Source of the DNA: Apostichopus japonicus | Taxonomy: Eukaryota; Echinodermata; Holothuroidea; Aspidochirotida; Stichopodidae | Reading direction: 5' to 3' | DNA: 64,000 bases | Assembly: GCF_037975245.1 (NCBI RefSeq) | Contig: NC_092582.1 | Coordinates: 26,416,077 to 26,480,076 of the forward strand | Shown: positions 37,568 through 47,732 of the stretch, piece after piece | How positions within the stretch are numbered: position 1 is the first letter of the stretch | Layout: each line of letters begins with the position of its first letter | Made by a program: the position numbers and the translations under genes | Notes under the pieces: generated by a model | The model's database searches: none | What the model was told of the DNA's origin: nothing | Seen by the model: the letters and a program-made list of their open reading frames with translations, nothing else

Positions 37568-38199
37568 CTGATCGCAGACAGAAAAGAAAAGGTTCATCAA
37601 TGTATTATTAAAATTATGCTAATAACATACAAAATTAAAATGTATGCATATTTCCATATCTTACATGTTAATCTTTTTTTGAAAGTGTCCTTACCTAAAC
37701 TAACAAATTATGGTTCAGTGTGTTTTAAAGCTCTGTTTGAACAGTGGGCCTGTTGTTCGATTCTAGCAGGATCTTCAAAGGCTAAATGACAAGTAACAGT
37801 AACAGAATGGACAAATACACACACATAATACAGACAGGTTAATGAGCATGGTGAACACAGAAGAGATAGATGTAAGGGGATTAGTAGACAAGGGATGGAG
37901 AGAAGAAAGAAACCAACAGGGAAGAAGATCCTGCTACGATCAAAACGTCAGGCCAACTTACTTTTACACATTCTCTTACACAGGCTCTTTAGTGTATAAG
38001 CAGTTTGCTAACAGGTTTCGTTTATTTTTATTCTGTTTGAACAGTCACGTAACTAAGCTTAAAGAGGCATGTTGTCATCGTTTATCCTCTTCATAAAAGA
38101 TGGTTCATTGTTAACCTGCATGCTTATCAGTAACTTAATGTAACGACTGCAGTCTGATTTTCCAGTCCATAGTATCTGGACCAAGGTATTAACACAAAC

Positions 38200-38287
38200 A
38201 TGGAAGCATTGAAAGAGATGTTAAAGAAGCCTTCCATCTTGTTTAATTCCTCGAGTAAAGTACCACCGCAGGTATCTTCCATGCAAG
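38200..38287 (-). CDS. Laminin alpha-like LE-to-coil transition exon
   Basis: Acceptor GGACTCCACAG precedes 38287 and the donor is CCAT|GTTTGT. It encodes CMEDTCGGTLLEELNKMEG and then FFNISFNAS. The pattern Cys, Cys, small residues, LL.EL..M is what links the last LE domain to the coiled coil in laminin alpha chains. The Cys residues are those expected for interchain disulphides. The phase joins exactly to the LE exon at 38917-39112. Confidence 0.68.
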
Positions 38288-38916
38288 CTGTGGAGTCCAT
38301 TAATTATTATTACATTAGTTATATTTTGTCTAATGCTATTTACATATAAGGGAAAAACATTACAGTTGCTGCAAGAAAATATTCCTACAATTTATCCACA
38401 AACTCCACCTCTGACAACTCTGAAGTTTAACTTGTTTGCCAAAAAAATACAGGTCTTCAAGTTAAAAGCTTGTATTTTTGACACTGGATAGACGAATGAA
38501 ATGGGACATCGCATATACAATGGGAAAAACATTAAGTCTGTTACAATTGACAAGCTTAATACATAAAATTATATAATTTCAAAATATGCATTTAACGACT
38601 TCTTTGAGATGTAAGCGTGGGTGAATTTTCTCACAAGCCAATTTAAGGGTTAGATTTATTAATACCTGCAAGAAGCTCAAAATTTCATCTTAGATAGTCA
38701 GGCTAAGACAAAGATAGTTTTGAATGGATAAACATCAAATTATCCATATAGCATCTCTCTGCACTGATTGGACCTGCTCAGAGAAAACCTTATACAAATT
38801 TGTCTAGAATGCACTATTATGTCTTTCGGTCTGATTATAAAAATTCAATTCATCAGGGAAAAGAAAAAAAAGTAAACTTTTGCAAAATAATTTTTCTTTG
38901 GTCTTCAGATACTCAC

Positions 38917-39112
38917 TTATGCAGCCATCTCCATCCAGCGTAAATCCCACTGGACATTCATTGCACTTGTCCCCGCTCACACCTTCTTTACAATATTGCA
39001 CAGTCCATTTGATTTATTGCACAATGGGGAGACTGCACCAGCTGCATTACATTCACAAGGTTGGCATGAACCATTCAACATCAAGGGGTCACCAAAATAT
39101 CCATCTTCACAA
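38917..39112 (-). CDS. Laminin EGF-like (LE) exon with a 2-bp frame break
   Basis: Acceptor TTTCACACAG and donor ATAA|GTGAGT bound 196 bases. The first part reads CEDGYFGDPLMLNGSCQPCE and then CNAAGAVSPLCNKSNGLC. The second part, in another frame, reads CKEGVSGDKCNECPVGFTL then DGDGCI. Both halves are clear LE sequence with all Cys in place. The shift sits at AATATTG near 38996-39002, where two extra bases would explain it. With two bases removed the exon phases agree with both neighbours. This is either a sequencing error or a disabling mutation. Confidence 0.72.
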
Positions 39113-39675
39113 CTGTGTGAAATTAAAATGACATTTGATGAAAGAAAACGTGCCATTGCATCATATTATACCCATTGGGAAAAGTGGTACAACATTGCCT
39201 TCAATGATAAAGCTGTTAACAAAACAAGACCAACCTTCTTCCAGCACCAGCCCCCACCCCCCAAATAATAATGGTATCACTTTTTGTAAGTGTGTTTTCC
39301 ATCTCCATCTCCAACAACAATCAAATTTAGTTTGGCTTAATAATCCACATAAACTTTAAAGGGAGCGTAACATTATCCTTAATTTTGTTCAAACAAACGG
39401 AATGCTTCAAACATTACTTCAAAATCTTAGGAGGATTATATTGTTAATTTTGGATTATTATTTCCATGACAATCGTAACTATGAGAGAAATTTCTTCAAG
39501 GGGATACAGGCTGACTAAGACAGTTCAACACTGAATCTCAGTACCGTGAAAGGAAACTTTTTTCATTTCCAACTTTTTTTCCTAAAACATATTCAGAGCT
39601 GCTTTTACCCCACAGGGATGTCTATAAATAATTGTACTCTTTCTCTTTCAAAGTATGTCAGTGAAAATATCTTAC

Positions 39676-39736
39676 CTCTTGCAGAATCTTCCAACATATC
39701 CTTCCAGACAAGCAGTACAATTGTGTCTAATTCCAT
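39676..39736 (-). CDS. Laminin LE exon (CTAC segment)
   Basis: Acceptor TTGTTGACAG and donor AAGAG|GTAAG bound 61 bases encoding DGIRHNCTACLEGYVGRFCK. This is the CTAC..GY.G..C motif that follows CACPL...NN in alpha chains and perlecan. Its phase matches the next exon (39112). Confidence 0.7.
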
Positions 39737-40238
39737 CTGTCAACAAGTTACAGAAACTGAAGAAGAGAAACAGCGTTCAGCGAGAAAGAAGAAGATTGAT
39801 TCACAGGACAACAACGAGCTACTGATTGTGGACTTATCGACAGCAGAACGGGTTCCTGGTAAACACTGACTAATTATGCAACTTTGTACCACATGAACTG
39901 CATATATGCTGAAATTGAAACCATTTCTCTGTCAGTTGCTCCCGTAGTCCAACAAAAAAAAATCCGTCAATTTATATAATTTATATACAGATTAGTATTA
40001 AATTCTCTACCATACAGTTGGACAAAAAGTCCTGGTCCAAGGGCTGGCCGTATTACAGATTGCAAAAAGAATTCCAACCCGCACAGTTTATCTTGATTAC
40101 TGACCGCCACAATCATATGGGTAGGTGGTTGACTTTCACATGCCAGTATTGCATTTGATTGACTTTTTCTATTTTCTTTTCAGGTCTTTCAGTTGATGAA
40201 ACAAATCAAGATATTTTGTTGTTGTTGTTAATGATTTA

Positions 40239-40367
40239 ATTGTTTTGTGGCTGTGCAAGAGGGCAGGCACAATTCTTGCAATCTTCTGATGTTCCCTGGG
40301 TAGCATCGCCATAGTGACTGGGTGCACATATTTCACATTGTAAACCAGCTGTGTTATCTTGGCAATC
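40239..40367 (-). CDS. Laminin LE exon with CACPL signature, 3' end broken
   Basis: Acceptor CATTATCACAG precedes 40367. It encodes DCQDNTAGLQCEICAPSHYG, then DATQGTSEDCKNCACPLAQP and QNN. This is an unmistakable LE domain shared by laminin alpha and perlecan. After NN a TAA follows and no GT donor exists for many bases. The usual continuation (FS.TC) is absent, and a TTG-rich low-complexity stretch lies there instead. About ten residues are missing before the 39736 exon, so the end is either deleted, replaced or in an unseen small exon. Confidence 0.75.
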
Positions 40368-40504
40368 CTGTGATAATGGGAAGAAAATGTCTTCTAGTTT
40401 ATATACAAGGAGAGACATCTCACATGAATCAACGTAGACATAGGGCATTTTATATTAAACTACATTCATGCTCTTTTGTGTTTTGTTTACCATTTCTGTG
40501 TTAA

Positions 40505-40965
40505 TCCTTGCATTTTCTGTCCCATCCCTTCTAATTATGTGTACCCCTTCCATTTCTATGTTATCTCTTTTATTTCTGTGTCACCTTTTGCATTCCTGTT
40601 ATATCCCTATAATTTCAGTGATATCTCTGTCATTTCTGTGTTATCCCTTCCATTTCTGTGCTATATCTTGAATTTCTGTGTCACACATTGCATTCCTGTG
40701 ATATCCTTGTAATTATGTGTTATCCCTTCTATTTCTGTGTTATCCCATCCATTTCTGTGTTATCTCTTGATTTCTGTGTCACTCATTACATTTCTGTGTT
40801 ATCCCTTCCATTTCTGTGTTATCGCTTGAATTTCTGTGTCACTCATTACATTTCTGTGTTATCCCTTCTATTTCTGTGTTATCCCTTCCATTTCTGTGTT
40901 ATCCCTTGAATTTCTGTGTCATTCATTACATTTCTGTGTTATCCCTTCAATTTCTGCAATTTAAT
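40505..40965 (+). repeat. 20-bp pyrimidine-rich minisatellite (intronic)
   Basis: Units resemble ATTTCTGTGTTATCCCTTCC, about 23 copies, in the intron between two laminin-like LE exons. The short plus-strand frames inside are non-coding. Confidence 0.92.
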
Positions 40966-41029
40966 ACCATACGCCTAAATAAAAGATTCTACGTTTGAAA
41001 GGAGCCACAGAGAGATCAATTTTCCTTAC

Positions 41030-41146
41030 CACACAAGCACCAGATCCATCCTGGCAGCCATTAGCATGTTGGTATTACACTTGCATGGACGACAGGTACC
41101 CAGGTACGGTCCCTTCAGATACCCTCACGTAACCCTCAGAACATTT
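41030..41146 (-). CDS. Laminin LE exon with two compensating frame breaks
   Basis: Acceptor TTTGTTTCCAG and donor TGTG|GTAAGG enclose 117 bases, phase 0 at both ends. LE sequence is seen in three frames in turn: KCSEGYVRVSEG, then YLGTCRPCKCN, then HANGCQDGSGACV. One extra base near the GGGACC run and one missing base near AATACCAAC would make it continuous. Order and Cys spacing match the LE domain after L4b in alpha chains. Confidence 0.68.
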
Positions 41147-42152
41147 CTGGAAACAAATAAAAAAGACCAATTCAAATGCCATTCTTAAAACTAATGATTT
41201 TCTAGACATATAAGCAACTCCATGTCAGTAGAAAACACCATCGATTACACTTTGCCAGTGGCGTAATACAGATGGAGCACACATATCAATCTGTCCAATC
41301 ATTCTCCGACAGGAATATTGCCAAAATTCTGGGACATCTTTTCAGATATTTGACCAAATAGGAATTGGTATTCTGTGGCTCGGATGTTGAGATACCGCAT
41401 TGATGAAAATACACATGGGAGCAAAAATTGGGTCAATTGAGCCAATTTTAGATCCAGGTTATGCTTACAAAGAGCACCATATAGGTAACCTGTTGGGAGA
41501 CCAGAGATCAAAATTTTGGGGTTCTTCTTCTTGCTAAAACTGTACATGATCATGGTACACAGAAATATTAAAGTTGCCTTGAAATGGCCAACGTGTTGTT
41601 AGCTATCCAGGGAGGGATGAAAAATGTTATCCTTTGAAAACTTCTTTAAAATCTTCAGAGACAACATTAGTTTGACAATTGTTATGGAGTATGCTATACT
41701 CCCATATCAAAAAATAGTGAGGCGGGTGAATTGTTTCAAAGATGAGCAAGTTTCTTAGTCTCGGCATGATTACAATAAGAGAAAGATTAAATAGGACATA
41801 AGTTAAAAATAAGTCTACAGCAAGGCTTCTTTACAACTCTCCTATCATTTCTGTATCCCTCTAAACCAGTGCCCCTCTTACCACCCATTCCTATCCCTTC
41901 ATTCCCCACTTTTATCCCTTCTTTCCCCCCCCCCCCCCCCTTCTTAATCCAAATGATGACATCATGTAGTCAATTGCAACTTACCAGTGGAGAAACATTT
42001 AAGAAAAAAAAAAAACCCACAATGAAATAAAATGTTTCCTCATCACTAAAAAATTTAATTAAGATTCCTTTTCCTTGTTTCTTCTCTTGCATTGAGGGGA
42101 AAGGGTGTAAGGGGAATTAAAAGATAAGAGATGCCTATAAAGATGAGGTTAC

Positions 42153-42270
42153 CTCACAGGAAGTTCCCGCGTATCCCCGTGGGCATCTGCACTGCTCTAC
42201 TGCATAGGCCTGCGCGTTATCGTCCGAAGGGCTTCACCAGGATCCAACATCTATGCTAACTTTGGATAGT
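42153..42270 (-). CDS. End of laminin IV domain and first following LE residues
   Basis: Acceptor TTATCTCAG and donor TGTGAG|GTAACC bound 118 bases. It reads LSKVSIDVGS, then SDDNAQAYAVEQCRCPRGYA and GTSCE. This is the classic end of a laminin IV/B domain (Y.VEQC.CP.GY.G.SCE). An in-frame TGA follows VGSW. One inserted and one deleted base around GGATCCTGGTGAAGCCC would give an open reading. The donor phase joins exactly to the exon at 41146. Confidence 0.68.
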
Positions 42271-42534
42271 CTGAGATAATAACGAATCGAAATAAGAGCG
42301 ATTTGAAAGCACGAACAGGGCAAATAAATATACCATGCTTAATAATGACATGGACATCACTTTAAATCATGCAAACATGTTGTCTAGAAGTCCAATAACT
42401 ATATCTAAGAATATATTCTTCCCTTGGATTACAGCTAAGACTGATAAAAATATTACTTTTATTTCCTTCCTGATGTTCGTTTGTTCAATAAACCTATTTC
42501 CTCACTTCTGTTTGGAATGTTTCTGAATGGATCA

Positions 42535-42925
42535 ATAGGATTGGGGGTGGGAACTGTACTGAGGATTCTGGGGGGTGGGGGTGGGGAGGGTAACTGTACT
42601 AAGGATTCTGGGGGTGGGGGAGGGTAACTGTACTAAGGATTCCGGGGGGGTGGGGGAGGGTAACTGTATTAAGGATTCTGGGGGTGGGGGAGGGTAACTG
42701 TACTAAGGATTCTGGGGGTGGGGGAGGGTAACTGTACTAAGGATTCCGGGGGGGTGGGGGAGGGTAACTGTATTAAGGATTCTGGGGGGTGGGGGAGGGT
42801 AACTGTACTAAGGATTCTGGGGGGTGGGGGAGGGTAACTGTACTAAGGATTCTGGGGGGTGGGGGTAACTGTACTAAGTATTCTGGGGGGGTGGGGGAGG
42901 GTAACTGTATTAAGGATTCTGGGAT
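42535..42925 (+). repeat. G-rich 34-36-bp minisatellite (intronic)
   Basis: About eleven units of GGATTCTGGGGGTGGGGGAG followed by GGTAACTGTACTAA. Each unit has three or more closely spaced G runs on the plus strand, so G-quadruplex folding is possible. On the transcribed pre-mRNA (minus gene) the tract is C-rich. Confidence 0.92.
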
Positions 42926-43407
42926 GCTGTTGTTCATTCTTTGGCATAAGACTACTACTCTCCGCTTGGTTGTGACTGAAGGATCGAATCTATTGTAAAT
43001 TTTATGAGCACAGGGTTTCATTTCATGTGACAACTAACAGACGTTCAGTGGGACGAAAGAAGGAATTGAAAATATAGCTCATTTATAACAACAGTGTGAA
43101 TTTAAGATTAGAGGGAGAAAATATTTATTATCATGCAGGCTGAACAAATGAATAATACCATATATATTTCGATGTGGCATTCAGTTGGTACCAAGAGATG
43201 CCGCAAATAGCAACATTTCTGTGACTGTAAACTTACGGTAATTTGCTTCATTTTAAAAATGATGGGTTTTATCTCTTTCATAACGAGAGACTTTGACACT
43301 TTAAAAACAATAGCTATTAAACACTTACCCACAATGCAACACTCTGCTGACCCACAGCATACATTTAACCTGTAATATATTATTATTTTATTCTGATGTA
43401 TACTCAC

Positions 43408-43529
43408 ATTGTTGTTCCGACATTCTGAACAACGTTGGCCCTGATGAGGACTGTCTTCAGTTGAGCAAGAACCATCATGAAGTCTGCTCTCGTTGGGTTG
43501 GAGTTTGTTCCACGGAAGACAAAATTTTG
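43408..43529 (-). CDS. Laminin-like exon 2 (Cys-bearing)
   Basis: Acceptor TACTTTACCGTAG and donor AACAAT|GTGAGTA bound 122 bases. It encodes KFCLPWNKLQPNESRLHDGS and CSTEDSPHQGQRCSECRNNN, which resembles the start of an LE-type domain. The first two bases complete a codon left by the signal-peptide exon at 47609, so the two splice in phase across a 4.1-kb intron. The 3' end is phase 0, which does not fit the next exon found (42270). At least one L4 exon is therefore missing or unseen. Confidence 0.55.
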
Positions 43530-44230
43530 CTACGGTAAAGTACAAAATGGACACGATCGTAGCAATAATGCAGACTAAAACATCATTAAAAAGTCTGCAG
43601 TTCATAAGATGTAAAGAAATGTTCAGGATAGTTGAGAAAAATTTGAATATAAATATTCATTAATATTCATAAATATTCATAACTAAAATTGAACACATGC
43701 TTCTATAATATGTGTTGAAAATTGGTATTATGTTGAACATTTGACCACAAATGAAGTGTTACAGTCCATTCTTAGCAACAAAACTGTGTTCACTGTCTGG
43801 AAAATAGTTAGACAACATTTGTTCTTCCTTTTTCCTTTCTTGCTTGTTAAAGCGCTGCCTGTTCAGTACACCTTCACCTCCTTGAAATGTATATTGATAC
43901 CATTTCATTATTTATATCATGGAAACAGGTAAAATGAGGTAGCATGACACAAATTACCATAGGACCACTCAGCTTCACAGTTATAATACATGGCCGGTAA
44001 AATTGAGCTATTCTGTGTAACAGTGGGTTTAATATGTTCTGTATACAAGAGCAGAGGGATGTAATTGCTATTGAAAACTTTAATGTTAATGAAAACTGTA
44101 ACCACACATGTACCACTCTCTATATTGAAATGTACACAATCTGGTTAATAACCAAGGCACAAGAATATCAGTACAGCATAGCCAGGTGTAGTGAGGAAAA
44201 CAAATGAACTATGTGTTCTCTGCTATATAT

Positions 44231-44863
44231 TCCTATAAGATAAAGACATCACAACAACTCATACTGTCAGTGCAAGTGTTTTATAGCACCTGTACTGACA
44301 GTATGAGCAGTATGGATATCATGTTCCTATAAGATAAACACATCACAACAACTCATACTGTCAGTGCAAGTGTTTCAAAGCACCTGTGCTGAAAGTATGA
44401 GCAGTATGGATATCCTGTTCCTATAAGATAAAGACATCACAACAACTCATACTGTCAGTGCAAGTGTTTTATAGCACCTGTGCTGAAAGTATGAGCAGTA
44501 TGGATATCATGTTCCTATAAGATAAAGACATCACAACAACTCATACTGTCAGTGCAAGTGTTTTATAGCACCTGTACTGACAGTATGAGCAGTATGGATA
44601 TCCTGTTCCTATAAGATAAAGACATCACAACAACTCATACTGTCAGTGCAAGTGATTTAAAGCACCTGTGCTGAAAGTATGAGCAGTATGGATATCATGT
44701 TCCTATAAGATAAAGACATCACAACAACTCATACTGTCAGTGCAAGTGTTTTATAGCACCTGTACTGACAGTATGAGCAGTATGGATATCCTGTTCCTAT
44801 AAGATAAAGACATCACAACAACTCATACTGTCAGTGCAAGTGTTTTATAGCACCTGTGCTGAC
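44231..44863. repeat. 94-bp tandem repeat with internal hairpin, about 6.7 copies
   Basis: TCCTATAAGATAAA recurs at 44231, 44325, 44419 and 44513, and continues with the same 94-bp period to a last unit starting near 44795. In units 1, 4 and 6 CTCATACTGTCAGT is followed after about 22 bases by its exact reverse complement ACTGACAGTATGAG. The other units have two mismatches in one arm. It lies in intron 1 of the laminin-like gene. Confidence 0.93.
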
Positions 44864-44865
44864 CC

Positions 44866-45440
44866 CATATAACTTCGCACAAAAAGGTCACACAGGGTCA
44901 ACCTATTGACATTTATGATCAAAAGGTACCTTTGACATCTGAAAATAGCATCGAAACTGTAAAAATCCCCAAAACACGTAAAGGTCACCAGAGGTCAAAT
45001 TGAGGTCAAGGGTCACCCAGATGCAGGTCGACAATTGGATTACATTGAGGCAACTCCCAACCCTAACGGACAATTCGTTCTCAAGTTATTGCGAAAATAC
45101 TATTGACCTTTGGTGACCTTGGATCACATGACCGTTAGTTTGAAAATGTTCCCCTAACCAGTTCACAACTTGTCCCAAAATATCAACTCTTGTCGCACAT
45201 TGGCACTGGGAGTTATTGCAGTTTTAATATTTTCGGTTTTTGGACCATAACTGACCTTTGTGGGCACCAAAAACAATAGGGCACACCTTCTTCATATGGT
45301 GGATCTATAGTTCAAGTTTGGCCTCAATCCAACATTACCTTATTGAGATAGAGTGTACCCAAGCAAGTGTCACAGACGCACACGCACGCACACACACAAA
45401 CCTGACTACATAGGTTCCTTTTGCTAAAGCAAGGAACCAA
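44866..45440 (+). repeat. Dispersed repeat, copy 2
   Basis: Bases 45023-45415 align with 4404-4805 in the same orientation, ending in the same CACACGCACGCACAC-type tail. The preceding 150 bases add several GGTCA-type blocks (AAAGGTCACCAGAGGTCAAA) not seen at copy 1, so copy 1 may be shorter at its left end. Confidence 0.8.
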
Positions 45441-47608
45441 AAACGGGTCATGAGTGGAAATGTCCTGAACTAAGAATTTCAAAGGTTTCCAAAAGTTTTC
45501 TACTTAAACAACTAATATTGGGCACCTTTATATTCAAGTAGTTACATGAGTATTAATCTTCTTACTGTAGGTTTGCTTTAAATTTCTTAACCCATGCATC
45601 ATTTGGACAAAGCTAGCTCACAGATCTAACAGTGTGAAGGAAAGCCATACTTTTACTAGATTAAAAGAGGGGTTGAGAGAGGGTGAAGAGGAGGGGAACA
45701 ATAGTTTCATTTGGTTTTGAGGTGTCGCACTATTTTTTTCCTTTTTGAACTAACATGATCACACATTAATAAGTTAGTGCTTCTAATTACAATCAAAATT
45801 CAATATACAGTACAGTATTAACTGCGAAAACGACTGTATTAATCCTCACACTACGACAATACTGCAATCACATTCACTAACAATGCTTTCATTAATTTCA
45901 CAAGAACATGTACTGACCTGCAAAAAACATTTTACTGCCATGGGCAAAGCAATTTACCTTATTTTTTTGAGACATCTTAAAATGAGACTTATTAAATACT
46001 CTGTAATGTCTGAGAGTAATTTAGATAACAACTTCCACACAAAATCAATTGAAATTAATGCTCAGCCATTGTGAGTTATAATGAGGTACAGTAGGTCTTG
46101 ATGACTTTGTTTTCAATGCTTTGTCTTTTTCTGTTTTTTTGTTGTTGTATTTTTGCACCTCCCCATCTCTGAGGGTGACATTTGGAGAGCTTTGACTGGG
46201 AGGTGATCTTCCTCTAACATATTGATCTTCTCTAATGCAGGTTCCCAGTGAGGTTAACTGTGGGTGTAAATTTACACAGCATTGTTCCCTATACTCAACT
46301 AACTTGTTGCTATGAATCAATATTCTTCTCAAAGCCTACCGAGAGCTCTCTTAATCCAAGTCCACGAAAGAATGTCAGACATGTTAATGACAGAAATGTC
46401 TATGAAAATAAGTACTATCAATAATTCGAGTGTCATCATTGGGTAGGTAAGATGTCTGCTCACATCCAGGAATGGGCCGTTACAGATTTTGCTATGATGC
46501 AAGGGACACTTCGAAATGCACAATGAAAAGCCCTCAAAAACTGAATGTTCTCAATGCAGCCAGAGGCAAAATAAGGATAATATTTATAATTTACACCATT
46601 CCAAGTTTATATTGCTTGTAAATAGCCTGTGGCCAAATGTGGGACTCAAAGGCAAATAATATTTACATTTTGGAACCTAAATATTTTTCAAGGTGTATGT
46701 TAATACTACTAGTGCAAGACTACAGTATATATGGTGAAAATACAAGTTTATTTAAAAACCTCTAATAGGCATGTAACCACCATCTCTTGTTTTAATAATC
46801 TTTTTTGTTGCCTATTTCAGAAGCAGAACCAAGAGAATATTAGGCAACCCAGGATCAATGTGTTCACTCTTCTCTCCCCCTCCCCTCCCGGCTGCAGGGG
46901 AAAACAAAATAAACCAAATGTAATGGATCATGATTAACTGCCACTAAATTTAGCTCTCCCCTGCTGCCATCCCCCTCCCATCCATACACAAATGATGTGC
47001 ACTTCAAAACAAAATTGCCTTCAACCCTAGTCCAGCTTTATTTTCATGCCCAACATATCTCCCACCACCTCTCCATGCCCTACTTTTCCCAACCCACTTC
47101 CCTGACCTCTTCCCTCCTAATTAGAGGCTCTGCACAAAATTCATGATAAATAAAAATGTGCAATATGCATACATGTGTCTAAGCTCATTCTGATTCTTAG
47201 TGGCAGAAAATATGGGCTCATCGCCCTAGCAATAACTTTGCTGGTACAGTGGTAGTACTGCAGTCAAGGATTGGTTTAGCCTGTGCCTAAGGCTTAACAT
47301 TTTATTCATCAAGTTAGGCTAGGACTTGCTTGTGTCAGGTAGGCCTACAGTCACTTGTATTTGTAAGTGGGGGAGTACTGTACGTAAGGTAATCCGACCT
47401 AACAAGTTTGTCGGCTAGCAATGTACAGTAGTGTAGGAATACCTAACGATATGCCTACTTATATCTTTTGTGAAGTTACAATGACCAGATTGCCTAGACT
47501 ACTCTTACGTACGAATGACAGCAAAGAAAATAGACCTAGTACAATTCACCAACAGACGATTGTGACAGGCATTGTCAAAAGAATTGACAACATACATATA
47601 GGGCCTAC
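45441..47608. other. Distal intron 1 of the laminin-like gene
   Basis: No further exon could be fixed. Minus-strand frames at 46045-46332 and 46329-46523 are open but show no domain and no phase support. C-rich low-complexity patches occur at 46870-47110. Confidence 0.4.
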
Positions 47609-47732
47609 CTGGTGCAACCACATTGTGGTCACCTTCATCTTGGTTTTCCGATGATAGGCCATCTCCGGGCACACTTGAAACAGAAGCTAAACAAGTGGTA
47701 ACGAATACTACTGTCAATAATTTCTTCTCCAT
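47609..47732 (-). CDS. Signal-peptide exon of the laminin alpha-like gene
   Basis: ATG at 47732-47730 begins MEKKLLTVVFVTTCLASVSS, a textbook secretory signal (two Lys, hydrophobic core, small residues before the likely cut), followed by VPGDGLSSENQDEGDHNVVAP. The donor CCAG|GTAGGC leaves one base that pairs in phase with the exon at 43529. The 5'UTR is not delimited. That this exon belongs to the same gene is inferred from strand, phase and the need for a secretion signal. Confidence 0.6.

Larger units (their letters stand above)
35419..47732 (-). other. Laminin alpha-like gene (exon set, partial)
   Basis: This is a minus-strand gene of at least twelve exons, described one by one below. Laminin alpha chains are secreted and join beta and gamma chains through a coiled coil to build basement membrane. 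The exon order reads: signal peptide, a Cys-bearing LE-like piece, the last residues of a laminin IV (L4) domain, several LE domains with CACPL and CTAC signatures, the C..C...C...LL.EL transition, then coiled coil. This is the order at the L4b-LE-coil boundary of alpha1/alpha2 chains. Splice phases match at nine of the eleven joins. They fail between exon 2 and the L4 end, and at the 40.24-kb exon. No LN domain is seen, most of the L4 domain is missing, and the LG domains would lie to the left or are lost. It could be a short alpha chain, a partly deleted copy, or a gene with gaps in the assembly. Confidence 0.7.

Noticed and set aside
40505-40965. Plus-strand Cys/Phe-rich frames as possible membrane peptides
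   Set aside because: They are translations of a pyrimidine-rich 20-bp minisatellite within an intron of a minus-strand gene.
46045-46523. Two minus-strand open frames (95 and 64 codons) in intron 1 of the laminin-like gene
   Set aside because: No laminin or other domain is recognisable and no splice phase supports them. A non-conserved exon cannot be excluded.
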